A stretch of 64,000 nucleotides of DNA from Streptococcus suis (GTDB taxonomy: Bacteria; Bacillota; Bacilli; Lactobacillales; Streptococcaceae), in NCBI RefSeq assembly GCF_902702775.1, contig NZ_LR738724.1, positions 1,302,001-1,366,000 of the forward strand, read 5' to 3'. Below the pieces are notes generated by a model, which was given only the letters and a program-made list of their open reading frames with translations, made no database searches and was not told the DNA's origin. This document shows, piece after piece, positions 1 to 9,828 of this stretch; within the stretch, counting starts at the first letter, position 1; each line of letters begins with the position of its first letter. Position numbers and translations under genes: made by a program.

Positions 1-205
1 ACTTGACAGTTGGTAAATAGTAATTCTTAACCCCTATCATTTTATAAAGTTGCTCATGCTTATCTTGTGGTTCCCCTCCTATTGCATGAGTAACATTTAT
101 AACTGTGTGTCCCAGTTGAATAAGGTACTTCATTAGATAATAAACAGACTTCTCCGCACCATTATCCATACTAGTAGTAGGAGAAATAAACAAAATACGT
201 TTCAT
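1..205 (-). CDS. Glycosyltransferase (probably GT4 family), N-terminal part only
   Basis: The reading frame starts at an ATG at 205 and runs off the left edge of the window, so only about 68 residues are visible. It begins MKRILFISPTTSMDNGAEKS, the opening of a Rossmann-type GT-B glycosyltransferase with a Gly-Ala-Glu stretch after the first beta strand, as in GT4 enzymes that build surface polysaccharides. Its ATG overlaps the stop codon of the upstream gene by one base (TAATG), so the two are translationally coupled and belong to the same polysaccharide operon. The donor and acceptor sugars cannot be read from this fragment. Being a glycosyltransferase is likely; the GT4 assignment is inference. 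Confidence 0.7.
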   Translation of the reverse strand, partial: MKRILFISPTTSMDNGAEKSVYYLMKYLIQLGHTVINVTHAIGGEPQDKHEQLYKMIGVKNYYLPTVK

Positions 206-2265
206 TAGACTAACTCTTCTTTCAAAAAATCATTAATTCTATTTGCTGTAGTGCAATGATTCATTACAAATTCAAAAGCATTTTCTGCTATTTGTTCTCT
301 CAAGTCTTGTTCAAGAATCAATCTCTCCAATTTACTTTCCCATTCGTTATCATCTGCTAGAACTCCAGTCACTCCATCTTGAATCATTTCTTCAAATGCT
401 CCGAGATTACTTGCAACGGTCACAACTTTAACTGCTGCCGCTTCTATCCATTTAATTTCCGACTTTGCTTCATTAAAAGTTGTGGTTACAAGCGGCGCCA
501 AGTTAATATCAACTTGTGAAATTAAATTTGGAAGCTTTCTCCAATCAACATACTCATGACTCACAATCTGTTTTTTGAATTTTTGGAATGGTTTAGGAAT
601 GTCTAAATATCCTACTATATGTAATTCCACTTGCGGGTACTTTTGAAGCAGATGTAGCAATGCTTGACTAATTAAATCAAAATTTTCGTTGTGTGTAATT
701 GACCCTGAGAAATATCCTATTTTGACTTTATTGTCGTTCGAATTTTTCTTAACTTGTAAACTACGCTCAACTAATTCTTTAGACATGACGTTGCGATTCA
801 AGATAACCTTGTTTTTATATTGTTCAAGCTCGTCTTTCAATTTCGAAGTTGATGTGATAGCATAGTCGCAGAGAGAAAGCATTTTTTTGTAAGCTAAGAC
901 ACTTGTATCATAGCCTTTTTTCTCTCTCTTGCTCAAACCTTGGGTAAATTCAAGTTCATCTGTAAATTTTGTATCAAAAACCAAATCATCAATATCAAAA
1001 TAAACAGGTCTGTTCTTTATGTGTGCCGCCCTACAAATTTCTTTCAGCATATCATTGAATGGAGCTCTATAAATAATAATATGACTAGCAAACTGTGCAT
1101 CCTGAAGTTGTACAAGAGAATTATTTATCACTCGAACTGTATAACCAAGTTCTCGCAATTGCTCAGCCTTATTTAACACACGATAACGTGTACATTGTGG
1201 AATAATATTTTCGACACCATCAATAATCAAAATATAAGATTGATTTTCTCTAGTTTTAAAATCTTCTAATATAGAAGACACCACTTCAATCGGATAATCT
1301 GTTTCCTTAGCAATATACTCCATCAAATCCGGAATCTCAGATTCTCTTTCTAAACCATGCCAAAAATATTGTTCTCTGTCATAATTTCTAAAGGCCGAAT
1401 ACTTAACTAATGGACAACCTTGCTTTAATAATTTAAGCGGATGAATATACAATGCACTATCTTTCGTGTCTTTAATCAATGCATCATACTTAAAGCCTCG
1501 ATCATAAAAATATTTTGCAAACACAGTTTCATGTTTTCCAATTGCCTTATTACGAGAATCCGTATCAGAGAGCTTTTCCCAATAATCATAAAATCCTTCA
1601 TACCTAAGCAAGCTATTTTCAACAACAACAAAATATGATTGTAAGTGCTTAGGAATTTTACCATAAGGGTTATAACCAGTAAAGTCTAGCTGCTCCTCAC
1701 CCATCGAAATTCCCCAAAAGTCTAGCTGATCGGAATTAAACTCAGAGAAAACCTCTTCCAAATCTCTAAAAGGACCAATATTCGTATCATTAACCAAGAT
1801 GAGCTGATTATATTGTTGTAACGTCTCTTTTCCAGTATGTATTATCCCATGTCGGAAAGCCGCAACATCATACCCCTCATTTTCTCTTTCCACAACCTTA
1901 CCATATTGTGCTAAACGATTTATATCAGCCTGTGGAAGTTTACCATTTACAACAATTAAAACATCTCGAGAAATTTTAGCCAATGCCTCTAAAAAAATTA
2001 CTTTATAGTCCTGTAAAGACGATTGATGTTCATAAATTGTGTAAATCAAGTAACGATTTTTGATATCTGAATAATTATTTCTACGTTGTTTATCACGTTG
2101 TAAAGCTAGTAGAGTTCGCTTTATATATTTTGGAATTCTCCAGAAAAACTTTGCAATATTTTTGGTAAGCTCTAATATATAAAACAATAGCTTGTATTTA
2201 CCTGATAAGATAAATAATCGCGTTGTGAAATTTCTAATCCACCTTTTCACAGTGTTACCAATCAC
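205..2265 (-). CDS. Rhamnan-synthesis RgpF-domain protein fused to a GT4-like glycosyltransferase
   Basis: This is a 686-residue two-part protein. Residues about 70-330 resemble the rhamnan synthesis protein F family: LILVNDTNIGPFRDLEEVF followed by DFWGIS and HLQSYFVV, the same landmarks seen in the RgpF of this cluster. Residues about 345-686 look like a GT4-type GT-B domain, with a YRVLNKAEQLRELGY opening, YFDIDDLVFD, KIGYFSGSITHNENF and a late EAKSEIKWIEAAAVKV segment. The likely job is to add two different sugars to a polysaccharide side chain in the cytoplasm. The start is GTG with only a weak Shine-Dalgarno sequence. It follows the GT2 gene by 9 bp and overlaps the next gene by 1 bp. 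Substrates are unknown. Confidence 0.8.
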   Translation of the reverse strand: MIGNTVKRWIRNFTTRLFILSGKYKLLFYILELTKNIAKFFWRIPKYIKRTLLALQRDKQRRNNYSDIKNRYLIYTIYEHQSSLQDYKVIFLEALAKISRDVLIVVNGKLPQADINRLAQYGKVVERENEGYDVAAFRHGIIHTGKETLQQYNQLILVNDTNIGPFRDLEEVFSEFNSDQLDFWGISMGEEQLDFTGYNPYGKIPKHLQSYFVVVENSLLRYEGFYDYWEKLSDTDSRNKAIGKHETVFAKYFYDRGFKYDALIKDTKDSALYIHPLKLLKQGCPLVKYSAFRNYDREQYFWHGLERESEIPDLMEYIAKETDYPIEVVSSILEDFKTRENQSYILIIDGVENIIPQCTRYRVLNKAEQLRELGYTVRVINNSLVQLQDAQFASHIIIYRAPFNDMLKEICRAAHIKNRPVYFDIDDLVFDTKFTDELEFTQGLSKREKKGYDTSVLAYKKMLSLCDYAITSTSKLKDELEQYKNKVILNRNVMSKELVERSLQVKKNSNDNKVKIGYFSGSITHNENFDLISQALLHLLQKYPQVELHIVGYLDIPKPFQKFKKQIVSHEYVDWRKLPNLISQVDINLAPLVTTTFNEAKSEIKWIEAAAVKVVTVASNLGAFEEMIQDGVTGVLADDNEWESKLERLILEQDLREQIAENAFEFVMNHCTTANRINDFLKEELV

Positions 2266-2274
2266 TTTCTATTA

Positions 2275-3255
2275 TTATCTACTTTTATAAATTTTCAAAA
2301 GTTTGTTTTGAATAAATGTTGATACATATATCCCCAGAACTCTGGTCATTAAACCTGAGATTCTAAACGAAACAAGTTCTACCCTATGTGAATATTTTAG
2401 CAAATATCTAAATTTTTTCACAAACATTTTTATATCAGAATTATTCAGATATGGAAAAACAAATGGCATGATGGAAATATAAGAATTTGATAAATAAATC
2501 AAAAGTGCTTCTTGTTTCTCATTCGATAGTTGTTTAAAATTCTTTAAATTTTCTTCAATTCCTCTAAAGGCATGATAGACTTTTTTTTGTGTAATTTTGT
2601 TAGTAAAACTTCCATCTCTATTTTGTCTATACATATAATTAGAATTTTCAATGACACAACAACAAGTTATTATTTTTAATAGGTCTGCACACCAAATACC
2701 ATCTTCGTACATTAACCCGTCTGGAAACATCAAAGAATCTGCAAATAGTTCTCTGCGGACACACTTGTTCCAAACAGGAGCAATCAATGCGCCTGTTTCT
2801 ACAAGTAGAACAGAATCAGTAATAATTTCATGTCTAGGTAATTTTTGAGGGAAATCACGAACTCTTATATCAGCATTACCATACCAGTATGAAAATGGAT
2901 AAATTACTGCATCTACCACTTCCTCGTGAGAATGTAGTTCATCATTGATTTCATCTAAAAAATGCACATCAGTCCAAAAATCATCACCATCTAGGAATAA
3001 AATATAATCACCACTAGCATTTTTTATTCCTGTATTTCTCGCAATTGATTGCCCACCATTAGACTGATGAAATACCTTCACCCTATCATCTTTAGCTGCT
3101 AATTTATCGCATATATTGGAGGTTTTACCATCTGTAGAACCGTCATCTACCAACAATATTTCAAATTCTTCATAAGTCTGATTCAGTACACTATACACAC
3201 ATTCTTCCAGATAATCAGCAACATTGTACGCTGGGATAATAACGGAAAACTTCAC
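2275..3255 (-). CDS. GT2 family glycosyltransferase
   Basis: This 326-residue protein has a GT-A fold. The N-terminus FSVIIPAYNVADYLEECVYS is the classic GT2 nucleotide-binding opening, followed by LLVDDGSTDG, ARNTGIKNASGDYILFLDGD (the DxD metal motif) and a downstream MYEDGIWCADLL acidic motif. The C-terminal third is basic and may associate with the membrane. The start is GTG; its AAGGAG ribosome-binding site lies within the last codons of the upstream GT8 gene, so the two are tightly coupled. It probably adds one residue to the side chain or repeat unit of the wall polysaccharide. The sugar transferred cannot be deduced. Confidence 0.87.
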   Translation of the reverse strand: MKFSVIIPAYNVADYLEECVYSVLNQTYEEFEILLVDDGSTDGKTSNICDKLAAKDDRVKVFHQSNGGQSIARNTGIKNASGDYILFLDGDDFWTDVHFLDEINDELHSHEEVVDAVIYPFSYWYGNADIRVRDFPQKLPRHEIITDSVLLVETGALIAPVWNKCVRRELFADSLMFPDGLMYEDGIWCADLLKIITCCCVIENSNYMYRQNRDGSFTNKITQKKVYHAFRGIEENLKNFKQLSNEKQEALLIYLSNSYISIMPFVFPYLNNSDIKMFVKKFRYLLKYSHRVELVSFRISGLMTRVLGIYVSTFIQNKLLKIYKSR

Positions 3256-3257
3256 AC

Positions 3258-4247
3258 CTAGACTCCTTTTTGTAATCTAATTTTCCTATATTTCATGAAT
3301 ACAGGAATTAAGACTGTAATAATTTTATAGCGCAACATAGGAAAAGGCTTCATAACCATGTTAAAAAGATTAAAGCAGAAAAAGTAAAGCTGCCAACCAC
3401 TCTCAAATTGAGTACCTTTCCATGGCGTCTGATTTAATGCAGAAACATAGTCCTCTCTAAATCGATGTTTATTCCCGATTCTCCATGGACGTTCTTCGCC
3501 TAAAAAATGAACAATACGTGGTTGCTTACGAATTTTTACAAATTCTTCTTTTGAAATAAACGTTGAAGGCCTACTTAATTTTTCCAATGTACGATATGGA
3601 TAAACATCAAAAATATTAAAATAATTATAAGTGATTGAGAGTGTTTTTATCTCTTCTTTCAACGCTCCATTCAGTGCATCTTGATCATTAGCAAAAAGCT
3701 CTCCATTTTTTTCTTTATAATACCCAAAAATAATTGTTCCTATACTTTTTGAACGCCACCGTTTCAAATCGATTAGAAGAACTCCCGCATTATGATATGT
3801 ATACGTACCCAAATTTAAGCCTTCTCTTCTCTCAGACGAAGCTGTCGGTTCTGGGCACATTCCAAGGACTTTCCCCTCCAAATCTACTTCCCATAGCTCC
3901 CGAATATTTTCTAAAACTAAAGTATCTCCATCTAAATAGATGATTCTATCAACTTCTTCGGGCAGTAATTTATCTACAAGTAATCTTGCAAGTACAACCG
4001 AAGCCCAACCATTTGTGTCAACTTCAAAATCAAAATATGATTCCAAGTTTTCCAATTCAACGATTGTCAATTTATTTCCTCCGTCGGTAACAAATTGATG
4101 AAGTTTTTCTTTATTCTGTTGACTAATACCATCTGAGAAAAGATAAAAATGGCATGTATCGTCTTCGTTTAATGTTCGCATGATTGAGCCCATACAAGCT
4201 GCTACTTGCGGAACAAAAGCATCATTCAATGTAAATAATATATTCAC
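3258..4247 (-). CDS. GT8 family glycosyltransferase
   Basis: This GT8 enzyme resembles bacterial galactosyl- and glucosyltransferases. It shows an NILFTLNDAFVPQVAACMGS N-terminus, RIIYLDGDTLVLENI with the DxD metal site near residue 100, HNAGVLLIDLKRWR and NDQDALN, followed by a HFLGEERPW segment, all typical of the family. The GTG at 4247 is preferred because the protein then begins VNILFTLND, as family members do, and GGAAGAGGG lies just before it. A GTG at 4262 would add five residues. The C-terminus is rich in aromatic and basic residues, as in membrane-associated enzymes. It is part of the side-chain block of the polysaccharide operon. Confidence 0.85.
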   Translation of the reverse strand: MNILFTLNDAFVPQVAACMGSIMRTLNEDDTCHFYLFSDGISQQNKEKLHQFVTDGGNKLTIVELENLESYFDFEVDTNGWASVVLARLLVDKLLPEEVDRIIYLDGDTLVLENIRELWEVDLEGKVLGMCPEPTASSERREGLNLGTYTYHNAGVLLIDLKRWRSKSIGTIIFGYYKEKNGELFANDQDALNGALKEEIKTLSITYNYFNIFDVYPYRTLEKLSRPSTFISKEEFVKIRKQPRIVHFLGEERPWRIGNKHRFREDYVSALNQTPWKGTQFESGWQLYFFCFNLFNMVMKPFPMLRYKIITVLIPVFMKYRKIRLQKGV

Positions 4248-4269
4248 GTTTCCCTCTTCCACTATCTTC

Positions 4270-5577
4270 TTACAACCAATAATAATCCACTATCAAAAAT
4301 AGATACATGATAAAGTTAATGACTACTGTGCCAGTGATCAACCGTATCAAATATTTCTGTTTTACCGATACACTTACCTGCTCTTTTAATATTAAACATG
4401 CCGGAAATAGATAGACTAAAAACGGAGTAAAGTATCTTCCTTGTGCCCCCTGAGAAATTATTGCATTTGGTCCAATAGCTGTCGGTGTCCATGCAAAATA
4501 CATGCCCGCTACAATGATAGCTACCTGAACAGGGAGTACAAATAACGAAGCAAGACCTTCTGTTTTACTTATCTTTAAATTTCCATCATTAAACAATAAT
4601 AACGTAAAAATGAAAATATCTATGAAAATTAACCAAAGAGGTAATTGAGTGACAAACCAGCCAAAATAACCAAAAATACCAACCGTTAAAATACCATTAA
4701 GATGATCATTTCTATTGTTGATAAATAAACTGTTTATCATCACTTTAACAAAGTGCACGACACCACCTCTATTATGTAGGAATAGATAGCTAACAAGTAA
4801 AACTAGTCCTAATCCCAAAATAAGAATTGGTAATCTTCTCTTTTGAATCCATTTTAAAATCGAATTAAACTTAGATAAGACACCTTCAAATTCAAAATCA
4901 ACAAAAAACAATAGTGCCAAAAGTAAAATATTATTTGCTTTTGTTAAATATAATAGCAAGGATAATAATATTAAATTAATAAATTTCCTGGTGGTCAGCA
5001 CCTTGTCTACCAATAAGTTAACATAAAAAACAAAAAATGCAACAACAGCCAGATAGTTCACCACATCATAAGACAGTGAACCAGCCTGCTGAATCATCAT
5101 AGGTAAAAGCGAGACAAAAAACAGCGTCATCTTCCCATACTTTATTTTTTTTATCAAATAGTAGATACCTATAATATAGACTATTGTATTAAAAAGGCGC
5201 CCTATAGTGACCATCATACCATATGACGGATAAATCAATTTACCTACAACTAGACCAATTAGCTGAGGTGTACTCATTAACGATTTCAGTGAAAAATCGA
5301 TAGATAATTTATCCTTTGAAAAATCACGAATTTTGGTAAAAAGGTTTGAATATTCTGTAGAATCAACTGCATGAATCTCCGGTTCTGAATACGTAAAATC
5401 TGCTGTCCGTAATTCATTCATTGCCTCTGTATCTCTACTTGTCGGAGAATCAAATAATATATTCCACGACATAAAAGCATGTGTTGCTTCATCAGGAACC
5501 TTTGTCACAGGCATAACAAATATTGAAATTAACAAAAAGGGGATTGCTAACCTTAAAAATAATTTTTCTATCTTCAT
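4270..5577 (-). CDS. DUF2142-like polytopic membrane protein, candidate GT-C-type transferase
   Basis: This protein of about 435 residues has roughly ten hydrophobic segments. The first helix (FLLISIFVMPVTKVPDEATH) is followed by an acidic PDEATH motif, as in DUF2142 and other GT-C-like families, where an acidic residue in the first outer loop is catalytic. The ATG at 5577 is chosen because it overlaps the flippase stop codon (ATGA); a longer frame would run back inside that gene. In group A Streptococcus a polytopic transferase (GacL) acts together with flippase GacK and adds side-chain sugars outside the cell. The position beside a flippase here suggests an analogous role, but that is inference by analogy, not by clear homology. 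Confidence 0.72.
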   Translation of the reverse strand: MKIEKLFLRLAIPFLLISIFVMPVTKVPDEATHAFMSWNILFDSPTSRDTEAMNELRTADFTYSEPEIHAVDSTEYSNLFTKIRDFSKDKLSIDFSLKSLMSTPQLIGLVVGKLIYPSYGMMVTIGRLFNTIVYIIGIYYLIKKIKYGKMTLFFVSLLPMMIQQAGSLSYDVVNYLAVVAFFVFYVNLLVDKVLTTRKFINLILLSLLLYLTKANNILLLALLFFVDFEFEGVLSKFNSILKWIQKRRLPILILGLGLVLLVSYLFLHNRGGVVHFVKVMINSLFINNRNDHLNGILTVGIFGYFGWFVTQLPLWLIFIDIFIFTLLLFNDGNLKISKTEGLASLFVLPVQVAIIVAGMYFAWTPTAIGPNAIISQGAQGRYFTPFLVYLFPACLILKEQVSVSVKQKYLIRLITGTVVINFIMYLFLIVDYYWL

Positions 5578-6833
5578 TCTTGTACTTCCCAATTCAAATG
5601 TTTTTGCAATTTTAGATATATTACTAAAGAAATTAAAAACCAAGTCCACATCGAACTAACAAAAGCAATAGCTGCCCCCAATATTCCATAATATTCTACC
5701 AGTGGATTAGAAATCAATATGGATAATAAACAAGAAACTGCAAATGAAATTACGAGATACTTTTGCTTCCTCAAAACAGTAAGCATGTTATCACAAATGG
5801 TTGCAAAGGTACTCGCAATTCCCCCAAGCATTGTTATAATAAAGCTTAGCCAGTATTTATTAAGATTCGTTCCATAGAGAATATTTAATACCGGAATCCC
5901 CAATACCATTCCCCCAACCAAAACTAACACAGCCAACCCGACAACCATTTTAACGATACGCTTCTGATATTGTTTAAATTGATTATAGTCCCCAGCTCTT
6001 CTATATATTGCCAACTGAGTTATCATGGGTCTAAACAAAATCAATAAAATATTCATTGAAAAAACAGGCATAAATAAAATGTTAAAATCTCTTTGAACAC
6101 CTGTTCCTATAACACCTCTCTCAAAAAAAGTATTGAGAGCATATTTAGGTTGATTATAGATAGTAACAAGTAAAAATGCATTAATAAATAACGGCAAGCA
6201 TTCTAATAATATATTTTTAATGGCTTTCAAATTAATTTCTTCTTTGATAATCCTCGTAAATTGAAACAAATTCGGAACATCAAAAAAGAAAACAAATAAA
6301 TATGAGCCAATTACTAGATAGATTAATGAGAGTAGCAGGTTATTGGTTATAAACAAACCAAGTCCAAATGTCAAAATCACAATAGAGTTTCTCAAAAAAA
6401 GTGATTTACCTGCAATATCTAGCCTAGCATTTTGTTGGAACAATCCTTGAAAAACATCCGATAGAGCATCACTTCCACGATACAAACATATTAGGAAAAT
6501 ACAAGCAGATTTTTGAAATTCATATTTAGACAGAAAAATATAGCTTAAGGCAAGTAATAGCATAATAGTGATTGTTATAAGCCTTGTTGCAAGATACTGG
6601 CTAAACGAAAACTTTTTCGAAACATCAGTCGCTTGATAATCTCTTACCTGAAAACTAGCAATGATTACAAAAAGATTTGCTACTGCATAAGCAAAACTAA
6701 AAATATCAGCCTCTAATTCCGTCAACAAACGTGTTACTAGTAACAATAAAAATATTGATATTGCTGCTGAAGAAATACTTCCTAATAAATTCCAAATAAA
6801 TATTGTTTTTGGTGATACTATTTTGCTCTTCAC
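5574..6833 (-). CDS. Wzx-like oligosaccharide/lipid-linked sugar flippase
   Basis: This 419-residue polytopic protein has about 12 predicted transmembrane segments and the polysaccharide-biosynthesis (MATE/PST-like) pattern: an N-terminal IFIWNLLGSISSAAISIFLL, an early YRGSDALSDVFQGLFQQ loop and a C-terminal half of paired helices. It probably flips an undecaprenyl-linked sugar or short oligosaccharide to the outer face of the membrane. The start is GTG preceded by GGGGAAG. The cluster also has an ABC exporter (rgpC/rgpD) for the backbone, so the flippase probably serves the side chain. A stop/start overlap couples it to the DUF2142 gene. Confidence 0.8.
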   Translation of the reverse strand: MKSKIVSPKTIFIWNLLGSISSAAISIFLLLLVTRLLTELEADIFSFAYAVANLFVIIASFQVRDYQATDVSKKFSFSQYLATRLITITIMLLLALSYIFLSKYEFQKSACIFLICLYRGSDALSDVFQGLFQQNARLDIAGKSLFLRNSIVILTFGLGLFITNNLLLSLIYLVIGSYLFVFFFDVPNLFQFTRIIKEEINLKAIKNILLECLPLFINAFLLVTIYNQPKYALNTFFERGVIGTGVQRDFNILFMPVFSMNILLILFRPMITQLAIYRRAGDYNQFKQYQKRIVKMVVGLAVLVLVGGMVLGIPVLNILYGTNLNKYWLSFIITMLGGIASTFATICDNMLTVLRKQKYLVISFAVSCLLSILISNPLVEYYGILGAAIAFVSSMWTWFLISLVIYLKLQKHLNWEVQE

Positions 6834-6865
6834 ACTATCTTCCCCTTGTTTGTCATCCGTTATCC

Positions 6866-8590
6866 CTAATTTTTTAATAGAGATTTCTTTATCATCTTAA
6901 ACACACTCACAATCCCAACAGATATTATCTTTAGTGTCCTTCTCAGTCCAATTTGTAAAAATTCCTTCTCTTCAATAATCAAACGCAATTCCCTTTCGCT
7001 GGAAAAACTAATCTTTTCCAATATTGGACTCACATTTTCAGTATTCTCGACCACTGCATAATCATTTGATAAATCCCACGCGCTATAAATAAATAATATT
7101 GGAACCAGCAATAATCTATCTTCTTTTGAAAAATCAATGTTTCTAAATTTCTCCTCAATCTTTTTATAGTGTTCTGTTTTTATCCAATACCAACTTACTT
7201 CTTCTCCGATTATATAAGGCACTTTATAAAAATTAACTTTCTTAGTTCTCGCAAGTGATTCATAGAGTATATTCAATTGACGAATAAGTTCTGGATTGGC
7301 CTCACGAAGGCTTTTTCTATCATATCTTTGATTAGTTGTTAAGTCTGGAATAACTACAGCCAAATTAGATTGTGATTCAAAATTAGAAATCACTGCATCA
7401 AATGATGTAAAAAACATTTTCCTCAACTGATACCTGTCAATAATATCCTCTACAGAATATTTTATTTCGTTTGTTTGTTTGACAGTTATATGAGCAAGAT
7501 ATTTGGCATCTCCCATATAGTTATTTACTATTTCAAAAAAATGCAATTCATCTGTGAGTTTTACAATCTGTGCTCTCAATTGGTAGGTGAATAAATATCT
7601 CTCAACTATACTAAAATTATTTGAAAAATCAGTTTCTGGCAATGTTATTAGTAACTGGCACCTATCGGCTATTTTGCATAACTCTTCAATATACTCTTCA
7701 AAAATAGACACTGATTCTATGTGAATACGAAGAAGCACCGATGTCGAATAACGAGCGGTTTCTGTTGTTTGCGAAACCCGTATTTGAGGAATAAAACTCG
7801 TACCCGGAATAATTATCTGCCTCAAATGCCTCTCGATTAATTCAACTGGATATTTCGTTTTCATCCTAATAAGATGTAATAAAGAATATATTCTGTCTGG
7901 ATATTCGGTAAAACTCTTTATTTTTATGAATGGAACATTATTTTTAAGTATAACTTCTGGATATTCTAGTGTAATGTTGCTATTTTCAAGGCTTTTACAA
8001 CAAATGGACGTATCTAATACACACTTATAGCTATAGCCCTCTGATAAAAGTATTTTTGTCAATTGGCTCTCATATAATTTTATAACATCTTGAATATCTG
8101 TTAACTCACTTACCGATGACCAAAAACCAACAAATGCTTGACTCTGCAAGATTCGTTTTTTAAATACCATAAAATATGACTGTAAATGTTCCGGGACAAC
8201 TACACTATCTATTTTTGTCTCTAAGTGATTGGTCATCCCCCAAAAATCTACATCAACATCACTGTCAAATTGACTATAATAATCCTCTAGGTTCCAGAGG
8301 GGGCCGAAACATGTATCATTCATCAGAGTTACCGAATCATATTGATAAAATGTTACCTGATTCAGCCCTTCTTTCCATGCCGCAAAATCATAACCAATAT
8401 TATCTCTTTGGATAAAAAAATCAATCAGTCGTTCCGACTGTAAATATTGTACTATGTCCTTTGAAACATGGCTGTTAGAAACAAAAACTATGTCTGAATA
8501 AATACTTCGTATCGACTTTAATTGATAATAAATATATTCACTGACAACATTATATTTATTATAGTGAACATATACCAACAAACGCGACAT
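6866..8590 (-). CDS. rgpF: Rhamnan synthesis protein RgpF (alpha-L-rhamnosyltransferase)
   Basis: RgpF family proteins build the polyrhamnose backbone of streptococcal wall polysaccharides from dTDP-rhamnose. This 574-residue protein starts MSRLLVYVHYNKYN and contains FIQRDNIGYDFAAWKEGL, VTLMNDTCFGPLWNLEDYYS, DFWGMTNH and PEHLQSYFMVFKK, the signature blocks of the family. The ATG at 8590 is preceded by CGGAGGCAGA; a longer frame back to 8629 would overlap the rgpD end and lacks a site. It lies 20 bp after rgpD. The usual rgpE glycosyltransferase is not found between rgpD and rgpF; its role may be taken by the GT genes downstream. Confidence 0.88.
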   Translation of the reverse strand: MSRLLVYVHYNKYNVVSEYIYYQLKSIRSIYSDIVFVSNSHVSKDIVQYLQSERLIDFFIQRDNIGYDFAAWKEGLNQVTFYQYDSVTLMNDTCFGPLWNLEDYYSQFDSDVDVDFWGMTNHLETKIDSVVVPEHLQSYFMVFKKRILQSQAFVGFWSSVSELTDIQDVIKLYESQLTKILLSEGYSYKCVLDTSICCKSLENSNITLEYPEVILKNNVPFIKIKSFTEYPDRIYSLLHLIRMKTKYPVELIERHLRQIIIPGTSFIPQIRVSQTTETARYSTSVLLRIHIESVSIFEEYIEELCKIADRCQLLITLPETDFSNNFSIVERYLFTYQLRAQIVKLTDELHFFEIVNNYMGDAKYLAHITVKQTNEIKYSVEDIIDRYQLRKMFFTSFDAVISNFESQSNLAVVIPDLTTNQRYDRKSLREANPELIRQLNILYESLARTKKVNFYKVPYIIGEEVSWYWIKTEHYKKIEEKFRNIDFSKEDRLLLVPILFIYSAWDLSNDYAVVENTENVSPILEKISFSSERELRLIIEEKEFLQIGLRRTLKIISVGIVSVFKMIKKSLLKN

Positions 8591-8610
8591 TCTGCCTCCG
8601 TTATATTTTA

Positions 8611-9828
8611 TTATTCTAGTAGTTCCCATTGGCTATTTCTCTGAATAAACCCGGTTGCTGCGTCTTCCTCTGCAATATTATCAGTACTAAACTTCCTACT
8701 AATAAAAATAGCTGGTGTGTCAGAAGTCTTGGCAAATAATAACGGCTGCTTATTACTATTTCGTACTGACACCGCCATTTTTAATTTTGCCTGATTAATT
8801 GAAGGTAGCTTACATTTCACTCGGAAAAACTTCTCGCCTTTGCCAAACGTTTTTAAATCCATAGAATTGTCGTTATATACATCAAAATGACGTTCTAAAT
8901 CTAAAAATGTAAATGCAACATGTGTTTCAATATCTTCTAAAACCGTATATCTAAACTCGATTTCAATTGATTCATCTGGTTCAATTTGATTTTTTGAGAC
9001 CAAGTTAATCTGCAAATCTTTTACAATATCACTCTGATGCAGAGGTTCTTCGTTTTCTGTAACTTCGCTTATTGAGGCAAGCACATTATCAAAACTGTAT
9101 TGATTAGCTACATCATCAGGTTCTCCTAATGCCTTGACGTATCCTTTCTCTATAAGAAGAGCTTTATTACAATACTTTTTCACAGCTCCCATATCATGGG
9201 TGACAAGAATGGTCGTTTTTCCACTTTTTTTACGCTCTAGAAAATAATCATTACATTTACGCTGAAAGGCCTCGTCACCGACTGCTAGAACCTCATCAAG
9301 TATCAGAATATCTCCTTGAGCTTTAATGGCAACTGAAAAGGCTAAACGTACCTGCATACCACTAGAATAATTTTTTAGCTTTTGATTCATGAATTCACTT
9401 AATTCCGCAAATTCAACAATATCATCATACATTGCATCAATTTCTTCTGCAGTAAATCCTAACATCGCACCGTTTAGGTATACATTTTCCTTACCAGTTA
9501 GTTCCGGATTAAAACCAACACCAAGTTCAATAAAAGAAACTAATTTACCATCCACAGCTACAGTCCCTCTTTCAGGAACATATATTTGAGATAAAATTTT
9601 TAACAGTGTCGACTTACCAGAACCATTGCGACCAACAATTCCAAAAAAGTCCCCTTTTTCAACTTCAAAACTGATATCCTGCAAAACATTATACTCTACG
9701 TAGCCTTTAATCCCTTTAAATAAATTGACTAAAGTAGTTCTTAGACTCTGACTACTCTCCGTTGGAAGCTTAAAACTCTTGCTAACATGTTCTACTTTTA
9801 CAGCAATATTATTATTATTTTTTACCAT
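8611..9828 (-). CDS. rgpD: Polysaccharide ABC exporter, ATP-binding subunit
   Basis: This 405-residue Wzt-type ATPase powers export of the undecaprenyl-linked rhamnan. The N-terminal 240 residues form the nucleotide-binding domain: Walker A GRNGSGKSTLLK, signature YSSGMQVRLAFSVA, Walker B ILILDEVLAVGD and the switch His in LVTHDMG. The region after about residue 250 is an extra beta-rich domain like the Wzt C-terminal domain, which in some systems recognises the finished chain; its specificity here is unknown. Its ATG overlaps the rgpC stop (TAATG), consistent with equal synthesis of both subunits. Confidence 0.93.
   Translation of the reverse strand: MVKNNNNIAVKVEHVSKSFKLPTESSQSLRTTLVNLFKGIKGYVEYNVLQDISFEVEKGDFFGIVGRNGSGKSTLLKILSQIYVPERGTVAVDGKLVSFIELGVGFNPELTGKENVYLNGAMLGFTAEEIDAMYDDIVEFAELSEFMNQKLKNYSSGMQVRLAFSVAIKAQGDILILDEVLAVGDEAFQRKCNDYFLERKKSGKTTILVTHDMGAVKKYCNKALLIEKGYVKALGEPDDVANQYSFDNVLASISEVTENEEPLHQSDIVKDLQINLVSKNQIEPDESIEIEFRYTVLEDIETHVAFTFLDLERHFDVYNDNSMDLKTFGKGEKFFRVKCKLPSINQAKLKMAVSVRNSNKQPLLFAKTSDTPAIFISRKFSTDNIAEEDAATGFIQRNSQWELLE

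Noticed and set aside
1476..1664. Alternative small frame within the RgpF-GT4 gene
   Set aside because: Same-strand out-of-frame shadow inside a clear long coding sequence.
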